A stretch of DNA of 64,000 nt, from positions 1,838,501-1,902,500 of the forward strand of contig NZ_AP017372.2 of NCBI RefSeq assembly GCF_002356555.2. The letters run 5' to 3'. The translations under genes were made by a program, and so were the position numbers. The stretch comes from Halorhodospira halochloris (lineage in GTDB: Bacteria > Pseudomonadota > Gammaproteobacteria > Nitrococcales > Halorhodospiraceae). The notes under the pieces were generated by a model that saw nothing but the letters and a program-made list of their open reading frames with translations, did not search any database and had not been told where the DNA came from. Each line of letters opens with the position of its first letter. Position 1 is the first letter of the stretch. Below are positions 37,288 through 46,641 of the stretch, piece after piece.

Positions 37288-37770
37288 ATGCAAGACCAGA
37301 TCAATAAATCGATGCAACAGATGCAAAAGTTCATGGAACCCACCCGGAAGATGAGCAACTTGATGATCGACCACGCCGAGAAGGTTGCCCATCTCAACTT
37401 GGAAGCGGCTCGCGAGTACTCCAGGCTGGCAATGGAACAGATGCGCAGCGCCATGAACGTGCGCGACCCAGAGAGCATGCAGGAGTATCTGAACAGTCAG
37501 AATAAAGTTATGCAGACCGTCAGCAGCAAGCTCTCAGAGGACGCCACGGCACTGGCCGATATAAGCAAAAACATGGGCGAAGAGGTACAAAAGCTGGCCC
37601 AGGAAAACGTCTCTTTCATTACCGAAAGCGTTGAAAGCGTTGCTGAGCAGCAAAAGCCGGCTCAGACGGAGAAGGCCAAGAGCAGTCGCAGCACCAGCGG
37701 TTCAGCTGCCAGCTCGACGGGCTCCGCTACCAGCGGCTCCAGCAGCAGCGCCACCAAGAAGTCAGCTTAA
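37288..37770 (+). CDS. Phasin family protein (PHA granule-associated)
   Basis: The 160-residue protein has an amphipathic helical core (about 1-110, with MEPTRKMSNLMIDHAEKVAHLNLEAAREY) of the phasin PF09361 type. A Ser/Lys/Ala-rich tail (about 125-160) resembles the basic tails that bind nucleoid DNA in some phasins. It coats polyhydroxyalkanoate granules. The ATG at 37288 is nine bases after GAGAGG; a GTG one codon earlier is an alternative. The polymerase genes are not in the window. Confidence 0.85.
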   Translation: MQDQINKSMQQMQKFMEPTRKMSNLMIDHAEKVAHLNLEAAREYSRLAMEQMRSAMNVRDPESMQEYLNSQNKVMQTVSSKLSEDATALADISKNMGEEVQKLAQENVSFITESVESVAEQQKPAQTEKAKSSRSTSGSAASSTGSATSGSSSSATKKSA

Positions 37771-37819
37771 GGCGAAGGTCTGCACCAGCGACGCCTAAAG
37801 CGTGTCACGGAAACTCCTG

Positions 37820-37860
37820 TTATGAGCCACGCACAATCAACAATTGGGCGTGGCTCATAA
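37820..37860. terminator. Inverted repeat between phasin and purD (probable bidirectional terminator)
   Basis: TTATGAGCCACGC (37820-37832) and GCGTGGCTCATAA (37848-37860) pair perfectly over 13 bp around a 15-nt loop. Their place between convergent genes suggests termination in both directions. There is no strong T-tract, so this rests on the stem and position. Confidence 0.55.
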
Positions 37861-37874
37861 TCGGAGGACATATC

Positions 37875-39167
37875 TCAGGCAGGATTCTCCCTATTCAGCG
37901 CCCGATGGGCGATATCAGTCCGATAAAACGCCCCTTCCCAGCTTATCGCGGCGACCCGCTCATAGGCCCGCTGCCGCGCCTTTGTGACCGTCTCTCCCAA
38001 TGCACAGCAACACAACACCCGACCACCGTTTGTGATAACACGGCCGTCCTCAGCCTCACAGGTACCCCCGTGGAAGACCTTCGTTCCCTCGGGTTCAGCC
38101 CCCTCTAGTCCACTGATTGGATGGCCACGCTCGATAGGACCAGGATAACCAGCCGCTGCCATAACCACTCCTACCGATGGGCGTGGATCCCAATCCAGTT
38201 CTACACCCGCCAACCTGGCGTCAAGGGCGGCATTACAAAGATCATAAAAATCGGTGCGCAGGCGCAATAACAGCGGTTGAGCTTCCGGATCGCCCAAGCG
38301 GCAGTTAAACTCCAAAACCTTGGGCACACCAGAGTCATCAATCATCAGTCCAGCATAAAGAAAGCCCTTATACGGCCTGCCCTCAGCATTCAACCCTCGT
38401 ACAGTGGGTTCGAGTACCTGATTCATGACCTTTTCGTACAGGGCCTGATCCATTAGCGGCGCTGGCGAATAGGCCCCCATACCCCCCGTATTTGGTCCTC
38501 TGTCACCATCATCGCGCGGTTTGTGATCTTGCGAGCTAGCCATTGGCACTATCGCGTCACCATCCACCAAGGCTATAAAACTCAGCTCTTCACCTTGCAG
38601 GCACTCCTCTACTACTACCCGACTCCCGGCAGCACCGAATGCCTCACCGCTAAGCATACGCTCCGCAGCTAGCAGGGCGTCGGCCCGAGTCTGAGCTATT
38701 TCAACGCCCTTACCGGACGCCAGGCCATCGGCTTTAATCACCATGGGCGGTTGAACAGCACGAATGTAGTCACTCGCCGCAGCTAAATCATCAAAAGTTT
38801 CATAAGCAGCGGTGGGTATGCCGTGGCGATGCATAAATGATTTCGCGAAGGCCTTTGACCCTTCTAGCTCGGCCGCTGCCGAGTGCGGGCCTAGACAGCG
38901 CAACCCAGCCTCACTAAAGGCGTCAACCACACCGGCCACCAGAGGGGCCTCAGGCCCGATCAGGGTAAAGGCAACCTGCTGCTGACGTGCCAACTGAACT
39001 AGGGCTGGTATGTCTTCAGCGCCTACGTGGACATTGCGCACCTTCTCTTCATTCGCGGTGCCGGCATTCCCCGGAGCGACTAAAACCTCCTCAACCTGTG
39101 GCGAATTCGCCAAGGCCCATGCCATTGCGTGCTCGCGGCCACCACCGCCAACAACCAGCACCTTCAT
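37875..39167 (-). CDS. purD: Phosphoribosylamine--glycine ligase
   Basis: The 430-residue ATP-grasp enzyme shows VVGGGGREHAMAWALA at the start, KADGLASGKGV and GFLYAGLMI with EFNCRLGDPEAQ. It makes glycinamide ribonucleotide in purine synthesis. It lies 33 bp downstream of purH, in the conserved order fis-purH-purD. Two silent-looking extensions found in some homologues are absent; the length is normal. Confidence 0.96.
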   Translation of the reverse strand: MKVLVVGGGGREHAMAWALANSPQVEEVLVAPGNAGTANEEKVRNVHVGAEDIPALVQLARQQQVAFTLIGPEAPLVAGVVDAFSEAGLRCLGPHSAAAELEGSKAFAKSFMHRHGIPTAAYETFDDLAAASDYIRAVQPPMVIKADGLASGKGVEIAQTRADALLAAERMLSGEAFGAAGSRVVVEECLQGEELSFIALVDGDAIVPMASSQDHKPRDDGDRGPNTGGMGAYSPAPLMDQALYEKVMNQVLEPTVRGLNAEGRPYKGFLYAGLMIDDSGVPKVLEFNCRLGDPEAQPLLLRLRTDFYDLCNAALDARLAGVELDWDPRPSVGVVMAAAGYPGPIERGHPISGLEGAEPEGTKVFHGGTCEAEDGRVITNGGRVLCCCALGETVTKARQRAYERVAAISWEGAFYRTDIAHRALNRENPA

Positions 39168-39199
39168 AGTTACTCCTCCAGCTTCCTGTCGCCGTCCAC

Positions 39200-40792
39200 C
39201 TAGTGGCGAAAATGGCGCATTCCGGTAAAGACCATGGCTATTCCATGCTCGTTGGCCGCATCTATCGACTCCTGATCACGTTGCGAACCGCCCGGCTGCA
39301 CCACAGCAGCAGCACCGGCGGCTGCCGCTTGATCTATACCATCCTGGAAAGGGAAAAAGGCGTCTGAGGCGAGCACAGAGCCATTCAGGTCCAGTCCAGC
39401 CTCGGCCGCCTTCTCTGCAGCAATACGGGCACTAAAGACCCTACTCATCTGTCCTGCACCGATACCTAAGGTACGCTGCTCACCGGCAAACACTATGGCA
39501 TTTGATTTGACGTGGCGCACCACCTCCCAGGCAAAAAGCAGATCCGCCCATTGTGAGCTGGACGGTTGCCGCTCGGTAACCACCTGCAAGTCATCAGGAC
39601 CCACAACAGCGATATCCCTCTCCTGTACTAACAAGCCTCCGCGCACCCGCTTAAAATCGAACTCAGCAGGGGGTTGAGGGGACCATGGACCCGACTCCAG
39701 CACCCGGACATTGGGCTTGGCTGCAAAAGCAGCCGCCGCTGCCGGGCTGATCTGTGGGGCAATCACTACCTCGACAAATTGTCTGCTTATTATGGCCTCA
39801 GCCACATCCTCATCAAGCAGACCATTGAAAGCGATTATGCCGCCAAAAGCCGAGGTAGGATCGACCGCGAAGGCACGCTCATAAGCAAGTCGCAAGTTTT
39901 CGCCACAAGCCACCCCACACGGGTTAGCATGCTTGACGATCACACAGGCCGGCTCCTGAAACGCCTTAACGCACTCGAGTGCAGCATCGGTATCGGCTAT
40001 GTTGTTGTATGAGAGGGCCTTGCCCTGAACGAATCGTGCCGTAGTGACGCTCGCCTCAGTGCTATCATGATCGCGATAAAATGCCGCCGCTTGGTGGGGA
40101 TTCTCGCCGTAGCGCATCTCGGCAAGCTTCTCTCCCTGATAGGTCCACAGCGTGGAAAAGCGCTCGGTCGGCTCACCGCTCTCATCATAGCGGCCCAAGT
40201 AAGCAGCTATAGCCCCATCGTAGCGGGCGGTATGCGCAAATGCCTGGCTTGCCAAGCGGTGCCTGAGCGCGCGCGTGGTACCTCCATAGAGCTCCAACTC
40301 TTCCAGCACTTGCGAGTATGACTCACTCTCAGTAACCACCACAACATCGGCATGATTCTTAGCCGCTGCTCGGATCATTGCCGGACCGCCGACATCGATG
40401 TTCTCTATGGCCTCGTCGAGAGCACAGTCAGGAGAGGCGATAGTCTGCTCAAAGGGGTAGAGGTTGACACAGAGAAGATCTATCGGCCCTATCTCATGTT
40501 CGCTCATAACCGCATCATCTTTGCCGCGGCGCCCCAGCAATCCGCCATGGATAAGCGGGTGCAGGGTCTTGACCCGACCATCCATGATCTCTGGAAACCC
40601 TGTAACAGAAGAGACCTCGGTGACCGGTATGCCCTGCTCGCCAAGCATCCGGGCAGTTCCGCCAGTAGAGAGTATCTCCACACCCTGGCGGTGCAAGGCA
40701 AGGGCGAAATCATCTATACCGCTCTTATCTGATACGCTTATCAAAGCCCTTTTGACGGGCCTTACTCCGTGCTCTGTAGCCATAATCTCCAT
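39200..40792 (-). CDS. purH: Bifunctional AICAR formyltransferase / IMP cyclohydrolase
   Basis: The ~530-residue enzyme has an MGS-like IMP cyclohydrolase domain (about 10-150, VLYP-like [23 protein letters not shown]). The AICAR transformylase domain follows (about 150-530, [13 protein letters not shown] and [14 protein letters not shown]). It carries out the last two steps of IMP synthesis. The ATG chosen overlaps the fis stop (TGATG); a GTG three bases upstream and an ATG nine bases downstream are alternatives. purD follows. Confidence 0.95.
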   Translation of the reverse strand: MEIMATEHGVRPVKRALISVSDKSGIDDFALALHRQGVEILSTGGTARMLGEQGIPVTEVSSVTGFPEIMDGRVKTLHPLIHGGLLGRRGKDDAVMSEHEIGPIDLLCVNLYPFEQTIASPDCALDEAIENIDVGGPAMIRAAAKNHADVVVVTESESYSQVLEELELYGGTTRALRHRLASQAFAHTARYDGAIAAYLGRYDESGEPTERFSTLWTYQGEKLAEMRYGENPHQAAAFYRDHDSTEASVTTARFVQGKALSYNNIADTDAALECVKAFQEPACVIVKHANPCGVACGENLRLAYERAFAVDPTSAFGGIIAFNGLLDEDVAEAIISRQFVEVVIAPQISPAAAAAFAAKPNVRVLESGPWSPQPPAEFDFKRVRGGLLVQERDIAVVGPDDLQVVTERQPSSSQWADLLFAWEVVRHVKSNAIVFAGEQRTLGIGAGQMSRVFSARIAAEKAAEAGLDLNGSVLASDAFFPFQDGIDQAAAAGAAAVVQPGGSQRDQESIDAANEHGIAMVFTGMRHFRH

Positions 40793-41097
40793 CACTTCTC
40801 ATGGTTATTGATAAGGCCATTTTCACGCAACTTCTTACGTAGAGTTGCCCGATTCAGTCCGAGCAACTGTGCTGCCCGGGTCTGATTGCCACCAGTGTAT
40901 TCAAGCACCGACTGCAGTAACGGCACCTCAACCTCACGCAGTACCAGCCGGTAGAGCCCATTACAATCATGGCCGTCAAGCTCGCGAAAATAGTCTTCCA
41001 AGGCCCTTGTTACAGCAGAACGAATGGTACTATCCGCGACGTGATCAGAGCCCTGATTTGGATCCTTGCCGCAAAGAGATCCTCTATTTTCTCCCAT
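40792..41097 (-). CDS. fis: DNA-binding protein Fis
   Basis: The 101-residue nucleoid protein has an N-terminal activation region and a C-terminal helix-turn-helix ([26 protein letters not shown]). It bends DNA and regulates rRNA and other growth genes. The chosen ATG (41097) follows AGGGGG by eight bases and gives the usual Fis length (98 in E. coli); the longer frame to 41139 has no ribosome site. Its stop overlaps the purH start. The dusB gene that precedes fis in many relatives is absent here. Confidence 0.9.
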   Translation of the reverse strand: MGENRGSLCGKDPNQGSDHVADSTIRSAVTRALEDYFRELDGHDCNGLYRLVLREVEVPLLQSVLEYTGGNQTRAAQLLGLNRATLRKKLRENGLINNHEK

Positions 41098-41169
41098 TGA
41101 ATCAACCCCCTCTTTATCCCCGGGCGGGGAGCATAACAAAAAGACACCTGTCGCGCTGGCAACTTATTC

Positions 41170-42270
41170 TCATCTTTGCGGTGGATGAAACCTTATAGTA
41201 AAGCTCTCAGCGCCACCATCCGGCGCCATAAATTCCAGTCTAACCGGCACTGTTGAGCCAGGCTCAATGCCCTGATCGATACGCACGCGCTGCCTACTGT
41301 CTGCTACATAGTCGCGTGGTGATGCCACTCCCTGGCGAGTAACGTGGCCGTCAAGATCGCGCAGAATCAATTCTAGGTCCGGATACGGCAGACGCCTGCT
41401 GCCGGTATGCACAAGAGTTGCTCCCAATACCAGAGCGTCATCATCATTAGGGTGCTCCTCAAGAGTGCGCTCTTCGACCCGCAGCACCTGATAGCTCTGT
41501 TGCGTCTCCAGCTGACAGTCATAAAGGCCACACACAAAATCCAGCCAGTCATAAAGTGCCGGCACTTCCAGCAACTGATCGCGCATCACGTATGAGCCAT
41601 GCAGCAAACCACCGAGTATAACCGCAGCGACAATCAGCGAACCGCCAACCGACTTAACCCAAGAACTGGCCCCACCGCGCCGACTTGCGAGACCCTTTCC
41701 CGCCTTATCGGGATAACGGCCAGGCTCAATGTGACCGTGGACTTGGGCTATAGCAAGCTCCAGCTCGCTCAAATCATCCAGTTCACCGTCCTCACCAGCA
41801 AGATCCGCACCAACAGAATCTTCTCCACCCCTACCCTCGCCGGTGAGCTGCAGTTGCTGGTCGGCAGCTATCCCCTCTTGACCAGCAGCGTCTTGATCAG
41901 ACTCGTCTTTGGCGCTCTCCCCAGCAAAACCATCACCGCCCTGCTCTCCCGCAGACTGAGAATCGCCTGCCGGAACCTGCTCGGTCGTAGATTCCAGCAC
42001 TCCCTCCGGCAGGCCTTTATCATCTTGCTTGGCTGAGGCGAAAGAGGACTGCGCCGCCGTCTGTTTGCGCTGATCAGATCCACTTTCTCTGCTTTCATCC
42101 AGGCTAAATGCAGGGTTGTCCGAATCAAACTCGGGCAACTCTTCGCTCAGCGTTTGCATAGCGTCAAAGGTCTCGCGACACAGACCACAAACCACTGATC
42201 CGCGCGCCTTGCGCAGTTGCCATGCACGCAACGCAAAGATCGCTCCGCAACCTGGACACTGGGTATACAC
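41170..42270 (-). CDS. Zinc-ribbon, DUF3426 family membrane protein
   Basis: The 366-residue protein has an N-terminal zinc ribbon (CPGCGAIFALRAWQLR and VVCGLCRETFD). A long acidic, Gln/Gly-rich low-complexity linker (about 45-185) leads to one membrane helix (about 205-228). A DUF3426 beta-domain (about 240-360) lies outside. The start is GTG. This gene is a standard neighbour between prmA and fis in gammaproteobacteria; its function is unknown. The expanded acidic linker fits halophilic composition. Confidence 0.82.
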   Translation of the reverse strand: MYTQCPGCGAIFALRAWQLRKARGSVVCGLCRETFDAMQTLSEELPEFDSDNPAFSLDESRESGSDQRKQTAAQSSFASAKQDDKGLPEGVLESTTEQVPAGDSQSAGEQGGDGFAGESAKDESDQDAAGQEGIAADQQLQLTGEGRGGEDSVGADLAGEDGELDDLSELELAIAQVHGHIEPGRYPDKAGKGLASRRGGASSWVKSVGGSLIVAAVILGGLLHGSYVMRDQLLEVPALYDWLDFVCGLYDCQLETQQSYQVLRVEERTLEEHPNDDDALVLGATLVHTGSRRLPYPDLELILRDLDGHVTRQGVASPRDYVADSRQRVRIDQGIEPGSTVPVRLEFMAPDGGAESFTIRFHPPQR

Positions 42271-42361
42271 AGGACTTCTCTATCTAATTTGGATTGCTAC
42301 GGTAAACAAATAATTGAGGCGCCCTACAAGGAGAAAAAACTCTGCCTTCCCTGGCAGTTCT

Positions 42362-43258
42362 CTAAGTCGAGCTCGGAGCCTCCACTCGGGTACCGCTAAG
42401 CAGCACCCAGTCACCTCTGCTGCGCGGCTGATCCCATACCACCTCTTGCCCGAAAGCATCCATGACCTGATGCTGTTGGTGCTCAAGGATCCCGGCAAGA
42501 GCTATACGGCCTCCGGCACGAACCGACGCGAGCAACTGATCAGATAAAGAGATAAGCGTAGATGAAAGGATATTGGCAAGAAGAAAATCAGCGCAATAGG
42601 CAGGCTCGCGACCAGCTTCATAGCAAGGCACAGCTGCGCAGACACCGTTACGCTTAGCATTGGCAATGCTTGCTCGTACCGCCTGCGGGTCGTTATCCAC
42701 CGCTAGGCACTCTCGAGCACCAAGCTTTGCTGCCGCCACCGCTAATACGCCGGACCCAGCACCATAGTCTATGCCGCAGGCACCCGTAAGATCCTCGCCA
42801 TCCAACCACTCAAGACACAGCGCGGTAGTCTCATGCGTGCCGGAACCAAAAGCCAGCCCAGGGTCAAGCCTAATGGCCAAGCCTGTGGCTGGTATGTCCA
42901 CCTCATAACCGCTAGGGACTATCCACAAACGGCTACCGAAGCACATCGGCTGAAAGTGCTCCAGCCACTCCCGCTCCCAGGTCTTGTCCTCAAGGATCTC
43001 CCAGCACCAGTCCTGCAGATTCCTACCCAAACAAGCCTCAACCGCCCGGCGGATCTCGCTTTCACTTTGGTTCTGATCAAACAGAGCGCTTAGCTTGATG
43101 CGCCCCCACAAGGGGTGCTCACCCACTCCCGGCTCCAGCAAAGGGGTCTCATCATCGCCCTTATATGTCAGCGCGCAGCAACCCCGAGCTTGCAGGAGCG
43201 CTTCAACGTACTCCAGCTCCGGTGCCTCTAACTCGAACTCAACCTGCAACTGAGCCAT
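42362..43258 (-). CDS. prmA: Ribosomal protein L11 methyltransferase
   Basis: The 298-residue SAM-dependent methyltransferase has an N-terminal substrate-recognition domain and the catalytic domain with LDPGLAFGSGTHETTALCLEWL. The SAM loop is DYGAGSGVLAVAAAKLG and the substrate motif is LLANILSSTL. It trimethylates L11. It precedes the zinc-ribbon gene by 91 bp and follows a hypothetical gene by six bases. Confidence 0.95.
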   Translation of the reverse strand: MAQLQVEFELEAPELEYVEALLQARGCCALTYKGDDETPLLEPGVGEHPLWGRIKLSALFDQNQSESEIRRAVEACLGRNLQDWCWEILEDKTWEREWLEHFQPMCFGSRLWIVPSGYEVDIPATGLAIRLDPGLAFGSGTHETTALCLEWLDGEDLTGACGIDYGAGSGVLAVAAAKLGARECLAVDNDPQAVRASIANAKRNGVCAAVPCYEAGREPAYCADFLLANILSSTLISLSDQLLASVRAGGRIALAGILEHQQHQVMDAFGQEVVWDQPRSRGDWVLLSGTRVEAPSST

Positions 43259-43264
43259 ACAGGC

Positions 43265-43600
43265 TCAATCTCCAAAATTGGTATCAATGACCATTTCCGC
43301 AGCCTGCTCTCGGGTATAAAAGCAACCATCGCGCTCAAACCCCGATACTACTGTGGTCTTTACTGCTATTACTCGGCCGCTGTCATCGCGCTCCCGGATA
43401 AGTTCTTCCGGCAAGCCATCAAGGCGATGATAAGGCGCTGGACACCCGTCGCGGGAACAGGACGCATAGACATGCCCCGTTTCCGTGTCCATGAACGCAG
43501 GGCGGAAACCGAGTTCACGATTACAATCGCTAACTCCACCGCTACCCTGAAAAGATGTATTCTCTCGCCTCAGACGGTCTACCGTTAGGGCACGAGGCAT
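43265..43600 (-). CDS. Hypothetical protein
   Basis: The 111-residue soluble protein has no family I can name. It contains CSRDGC and other cysteines (four in all), no membrane segment, and a start (ATG 43600) eight bases after GGAGG that decides the start. A GTG nine bases earlier would lie inside that site. It ends six bases before prmA, so co-transcription is likely. A metal-binding role is possible from the cysteines but is only a guess. Confidence 0.7.
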   Translation of the reverse strand: MPRALTVDRLRRENTSFQGSGGVSDCNRELGFRPAFMDTETGHVYASCSRDGCPAPYHRLDGLPEELIRERDDSGRVIAVKTTVVSGFERDGCFYTREQAAEMVIDTNFGD

Positions 43601-43695
43601 TCCCACCACCTCCGATCGTAGCTAAGCCTCAACCCCCCTCTAACCACTATCGGCCCGGTGATCAACACCATTAGCCGTGGCCATGGCGGTCCTCT

Positions 43696-43719
43696 GCCCC
43701 GGCACTTACCAACCGGGGC
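43696..43719. terminator. Possible terminator stem after ppa
   Basis: GCCCCGG (43696-43702) and CCGGGGC (43713-43719) pair perfectly over 7 bp, just past the ppa stop on the minus strand. No clear T-tract follows, so confidence is low. Confidence 0.35.
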
Positions 43720-43736
43720 GACTCAATAACAGACTA

Positions 43737-44273
43737 CTACTGCTGTTGCTGGTTAAAGTTATGCACCGAATGCTCTATCTCCGCACGGGCGGCGTCGGCA
43801 CCCTTCCAGTCGCGCACCTCCACCCACTTGCCAGACTCAAGATCCTTATAGTGCTCAAAAAAATGGCTTATCTCTTTGAGCTGACGAGGGGGCAAATCTT
43901 CCGGGCCCTTCACTTGCGCATAGTCCGGGGTAAGCTTATCCACCGGCACTGCGATTATCTTAGCGTCCTCACCCGACTCATCGGCCATCTCGAGGACGCC
44001 AATAGGACGTACTCGGATCACTGAACCGACAACTAAAGGCAGAGGTGTAATCACCAGCACATCTACCGGATCACCATCATCGGCTAGAGTTTGCGGCACA
44101 AACCCGTAGTTACAGGGGTAGTGCATGGCCGTCGACATGATGCGATCCACTTGCAGGGCGCCACTATCCTTGTCTACCTCATACTTAACTGGACCACCGT
44201 GAAGCGGAATCTCGATTACAACATTGACATCATCAGGAACCGACCTACCTGCAGGCACGGATTGTAAATTCAT
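43737..44273 (-). CDS. ppa: Inorganic pyrophosphatase (family I)
   Basis: The 178-residue soluble pyrophosphatase carries the signature [15 protein letters not shown] and the upstream [12 protein letters not shown]. It hydrolyses pyrophosphate to drive biosynthesis. Length matches the family (about 175). It is divergent from the membrane-protein gene across 261 bp, which hold promoters but no further gene I can support. Confidence 0.95.
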   Translation of the reverse strand: MNLQSVPAGRSVPDDVNVVIEIPLHGGPVKYEVDKDSGALQVDRIMSTAMHYPCNYGFVPQTLADDGDPVDVLVITPLPLVVGSVIRVRPIGVLEMADESGEDAKIIAVPVDKLTPDYAQVKGPEDLPPRQLKEISHFFEHYKDLESGKWVEVRDWKGADAARAEIEHSVHNFNQQQQ

Positions 44274-44534
44274 GAAATCACTACTCCGTTATATATCTCT
44301 GAAATTACACACTTGCGAAACGGCAATCAGATATACTGTAGCGCCTATGCTGCAGTGCGGCAACAGCTTGCTGGAAAAAACTGCCTGCACTATGGCCAAA
44401 TTCAAGCCAAGTTAGGGACAGTGCCTGCCCCCCCAAACAGTGTGGTATGTCAGCGCATAACAGGGTGCGAGTCAAGATCTGTCATGTCGCATGATTGCTG
44501 TATGATAGTCGCAGCCAACCAGACAGGAGCAGTC

Positions 44535-45032
44535 ATGGGTGAGACGATAAAAAACCTAATCGCAATCTGCCTGCTACAAAAGGGCCCTCAGGACCTGCCC
44601 TACTCGCCGGCCGCACTAGTCTTCTTTATCGCGGCCGGATCCGCCGTTAGCCATATTGCGGCTGCAAATATACCGGGGACTGAGAACTTGACCCTGAAGG
44701 TGCTGATCGCGGCTCTCTTCGGCCTGTTCTTTATCTATGCAACCTTGGCCGTACGCAACTATACCCAACGATTTATGCAAACCGCCACCGCGGTTTTTGG
44801 TGCCGATGCGGTTATTGCTATCCCGGTAGCCATGGTAACCCTCGGCCTGGATGGCAGATCCCCAGAACAGGCACCAACCGCAGCTTTAGTAGTCCTATTG
44901 CTGTGGCTATGGCACATTAGCATCCTCGGCCACATATTGCGCCATGCCCTAGACATTCGCCTACCCCTGGGCATACTCATAGCAATCATCTATAGCTTTC
45001 TCAGCTTTCAGGTCGTACAACTAGCCACATAA
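44535..45032 (+). CDS. Small integral membrane protein, unknown function
   Basis: The 165-residue protein has about four hydrophobic helices (about 28-48, 56-75, 88-108 and 120-160). The ATG at 44535 follows AGGAG by six bases; a longer frame upstream (to 44313) is intergenic and not credible. It stands 17 bp before mpl on the same strand. A comparable small membrane gene precedes mpl in some relatives. Function is unknown. Confidence 0.72.
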   Translation: MGETIKNLIAICLLQKGPQDLPYSPAALVFFIAAGSAVSHIAAANIPGTENLTLKVLIAALFGLFFIYATLAVRNYTQRFMQTATAVFGADAVIAIPVAMVTLGLDGRSPEQAPTAALVVLLLWLWHISILGHILRHALDIRLPLGILIAIIYSFLSFQVVQLAT

Positions 45033-45048
45033 TCGACAAGGGTAGCCC

Positions 45049-46419
45049 ATGAGAGTTCACATTCTCGGCATTTGCGGCACATTTATGGGCGGCGTAGCGC
45101 TTCTTGCCCGCGATCTTGGCTACGCGGTATCAGGCAGCGACGCCGCGGCATGGCCGCCCATGAGCGATATCCTCGTCCAGGCTGACATAACTGTACACTC
45201 CGGCTACAGCATCGAGCACCTCGAGCCACCCCCGGATGCCGCCATCATCGGCAACGCCCTAACCCGGGGCAATCCAGCTATCGAATATATTCTTGATCGG
45301 GGCATTAACTTCTCCTCTGGGCCAGAATGGTTGGCGGCGAACGTCCTCAAAAACAGATGTCCGGTAGCGATCTCAGGCACCCACGGCAAGACCACCACAG
45401 CTGCAATGACTGCCTGGGCGCTGGAGTTGAGCGGCTTTGCACCGGGCTTTTTAATTGGTGGCGCCCCATGCTTTAGCGAGCGTTCTGCCCGCCTCGGCAC
45501 TGGATCACCATTTGTAGTCGAGGCGGACGAATACGATACGGCCTTCTTCGATAAGCGCGCCAAGGTTGTCCACTATCGCCCTCGGGTACTAACCATAAAC
45601 AATCTGGAGTACGACCACGCCGATATCTACCCCAACCTTGAGTCGATAGCCACTCAACTGCACCACGCAGTCCGCACCGTCCCACCCTCGGGCCGGGTAT
45701 TAGTCAACGGTGACGACCCCAATATCGATTTAGTTCTTCGCCAGGGCTGCTGGAGCAACCTGGAAAAGGTCGGCACCGGCGCGGACAACGATTGGCGGAT
45801 ATGCATCCAGGGCGACAAAAAGTCTGCACAGCTCACCTATCAGGGCAGCGATCAAGGCGAGATAAATCTGCCTCAGCCCGGCCTGCATAATATGCGCAAT
45901 GCCGCTATGGCTGTTGCAGCAGCCAATGCCGTCGGGGTCTGCGCCCCCACTGCATTACAAGCTCTAAAGCGCTTCCCCGGGGTTAAGAGAAGGCTTGAGC
46001 TGCGCGGCAGCGCAGCTCAAGTAGATGTGATAGACGACTTCGCCCACCACCCTAGCGCCATTCAAGCAACTCTTGAGGCGCTACGCGAGGCTAACCCACA
46101 GGCACGCATAGTAGCTGTTCTCGAACCACGTTCGCGAACCATGCAGCAAGGGGTACACCGTGACCGTCTAGCAACCTCGCTAGAACAGGCTGATCTAGCC
46201 TTTGTGCTATCTCCCACCGAATTGACTTGGTCGGTTGCTGACGCCCTTGCCCCTCTGGGCGAAAAGGTCACCCTGGCCAGCAGCACCTCGGCACTATGCA
46301 CTCAAGTCCTGGCCCAAGCACGCCCCGGCGACAAGGTGGTGATCATGAGCAATGGCGATTTTGGCGGCATACACGAGCAGATTTTAGGTGGTTTACAAGC
46401 ACAGGATGGTCAAAAGTAA
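45049..46419 (+). CDS. mpl: UDP-N-acetylmuramate--tripeptide ligase (recycling)
   Basis: The 456-residue Mur ligase has ATP-binding SGTHGKTTTAAM, LGTGSPFVVEADEYDTAFFDKRAK and the Mpl-type C-terminal half. It joins L-Ala-gamma-D-Glu-meso-DAP to UDP-MurNAc, recycling peptidoglycan. It is separated from ubiX by palindromic element G. Confidence 0.94.
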   Translation: MRVHILGICGTFMGGVALLARDLGYAVSGSDAAAWPPMSDILVQADITVHSGYSIEHLEPPPDAAIIGNALTRGNPAIEYILDRGINFSSGPEWLAANVLKNRCPVAISGTHGKTTTAAMTAWALELSGFAPGFLIGGAPCFSERSARLGTGSPFVVEADEYDTAFFDKRAKVVHYRPRVLTINNLEYDHADIYPNLESIATQLHHAVRTVPPSGRVLVNGDDPNIDLVLRQGCWSNLEKVGTGADNDWRICIQGDKKSAQLTYQGSDQGEINLPQPGLHNMRNAAMAVAAANAVGVCAPTALQALKRFPGVKRRLELRGSAAQVDVIDDFAHHPSAIQATLEALREANPQARIVAVLEPRSRTMQQGVHRDRLATSLEQADLAFVLSPTELTWSVADALAPLGEKVTLASSTSALCTQVLAQARPGDKVVIMSNGDFGGIHEQILGGLQAQDGQK

Positions 46420-46453
46420 CTACTGGGATGAGAATCGACACATGAGATACTTA

Positions 46454-46607
46454 GGGGAACCTCTAAAAACTTTGCCGGCGCCACCATCCGCCCCGGTGTG
46501 GAGGTCTTGGCGCCAGGGATGGCGCCATGAAGCCTCCAGGGATGGATTTACGGCGTCCTCCACACCGGGGCGGATGGTGGCGCCGGCGGAGTTTTTAGAG
46601 GCTCCCT
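46454..46607. repeat. Palindromic intergenic element G
   Basis: Arms of about 50 bp (left ACCTCTAAAAACTTTGCC, right GCGGAGTTTTTAGAGGCT) pair with only a few mismatches. The core is in the reverse orientation. The arm sequence is nearly that of elements D and I. It lies between the codirectional mpl and ubiX genes and would be transcribed with them. Confidence 0.92.
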
Positions 46608-46641
46608 TAGCCGTAGCACCCAACACCACAGCGGAGGTCGT

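Noticed and set aside
44313-44534. Longer start for the membrane protein before mpl
   Set aside because: The added 74 residues are low in family character and lie in the promoter region; the AGGAG site supports 44535.
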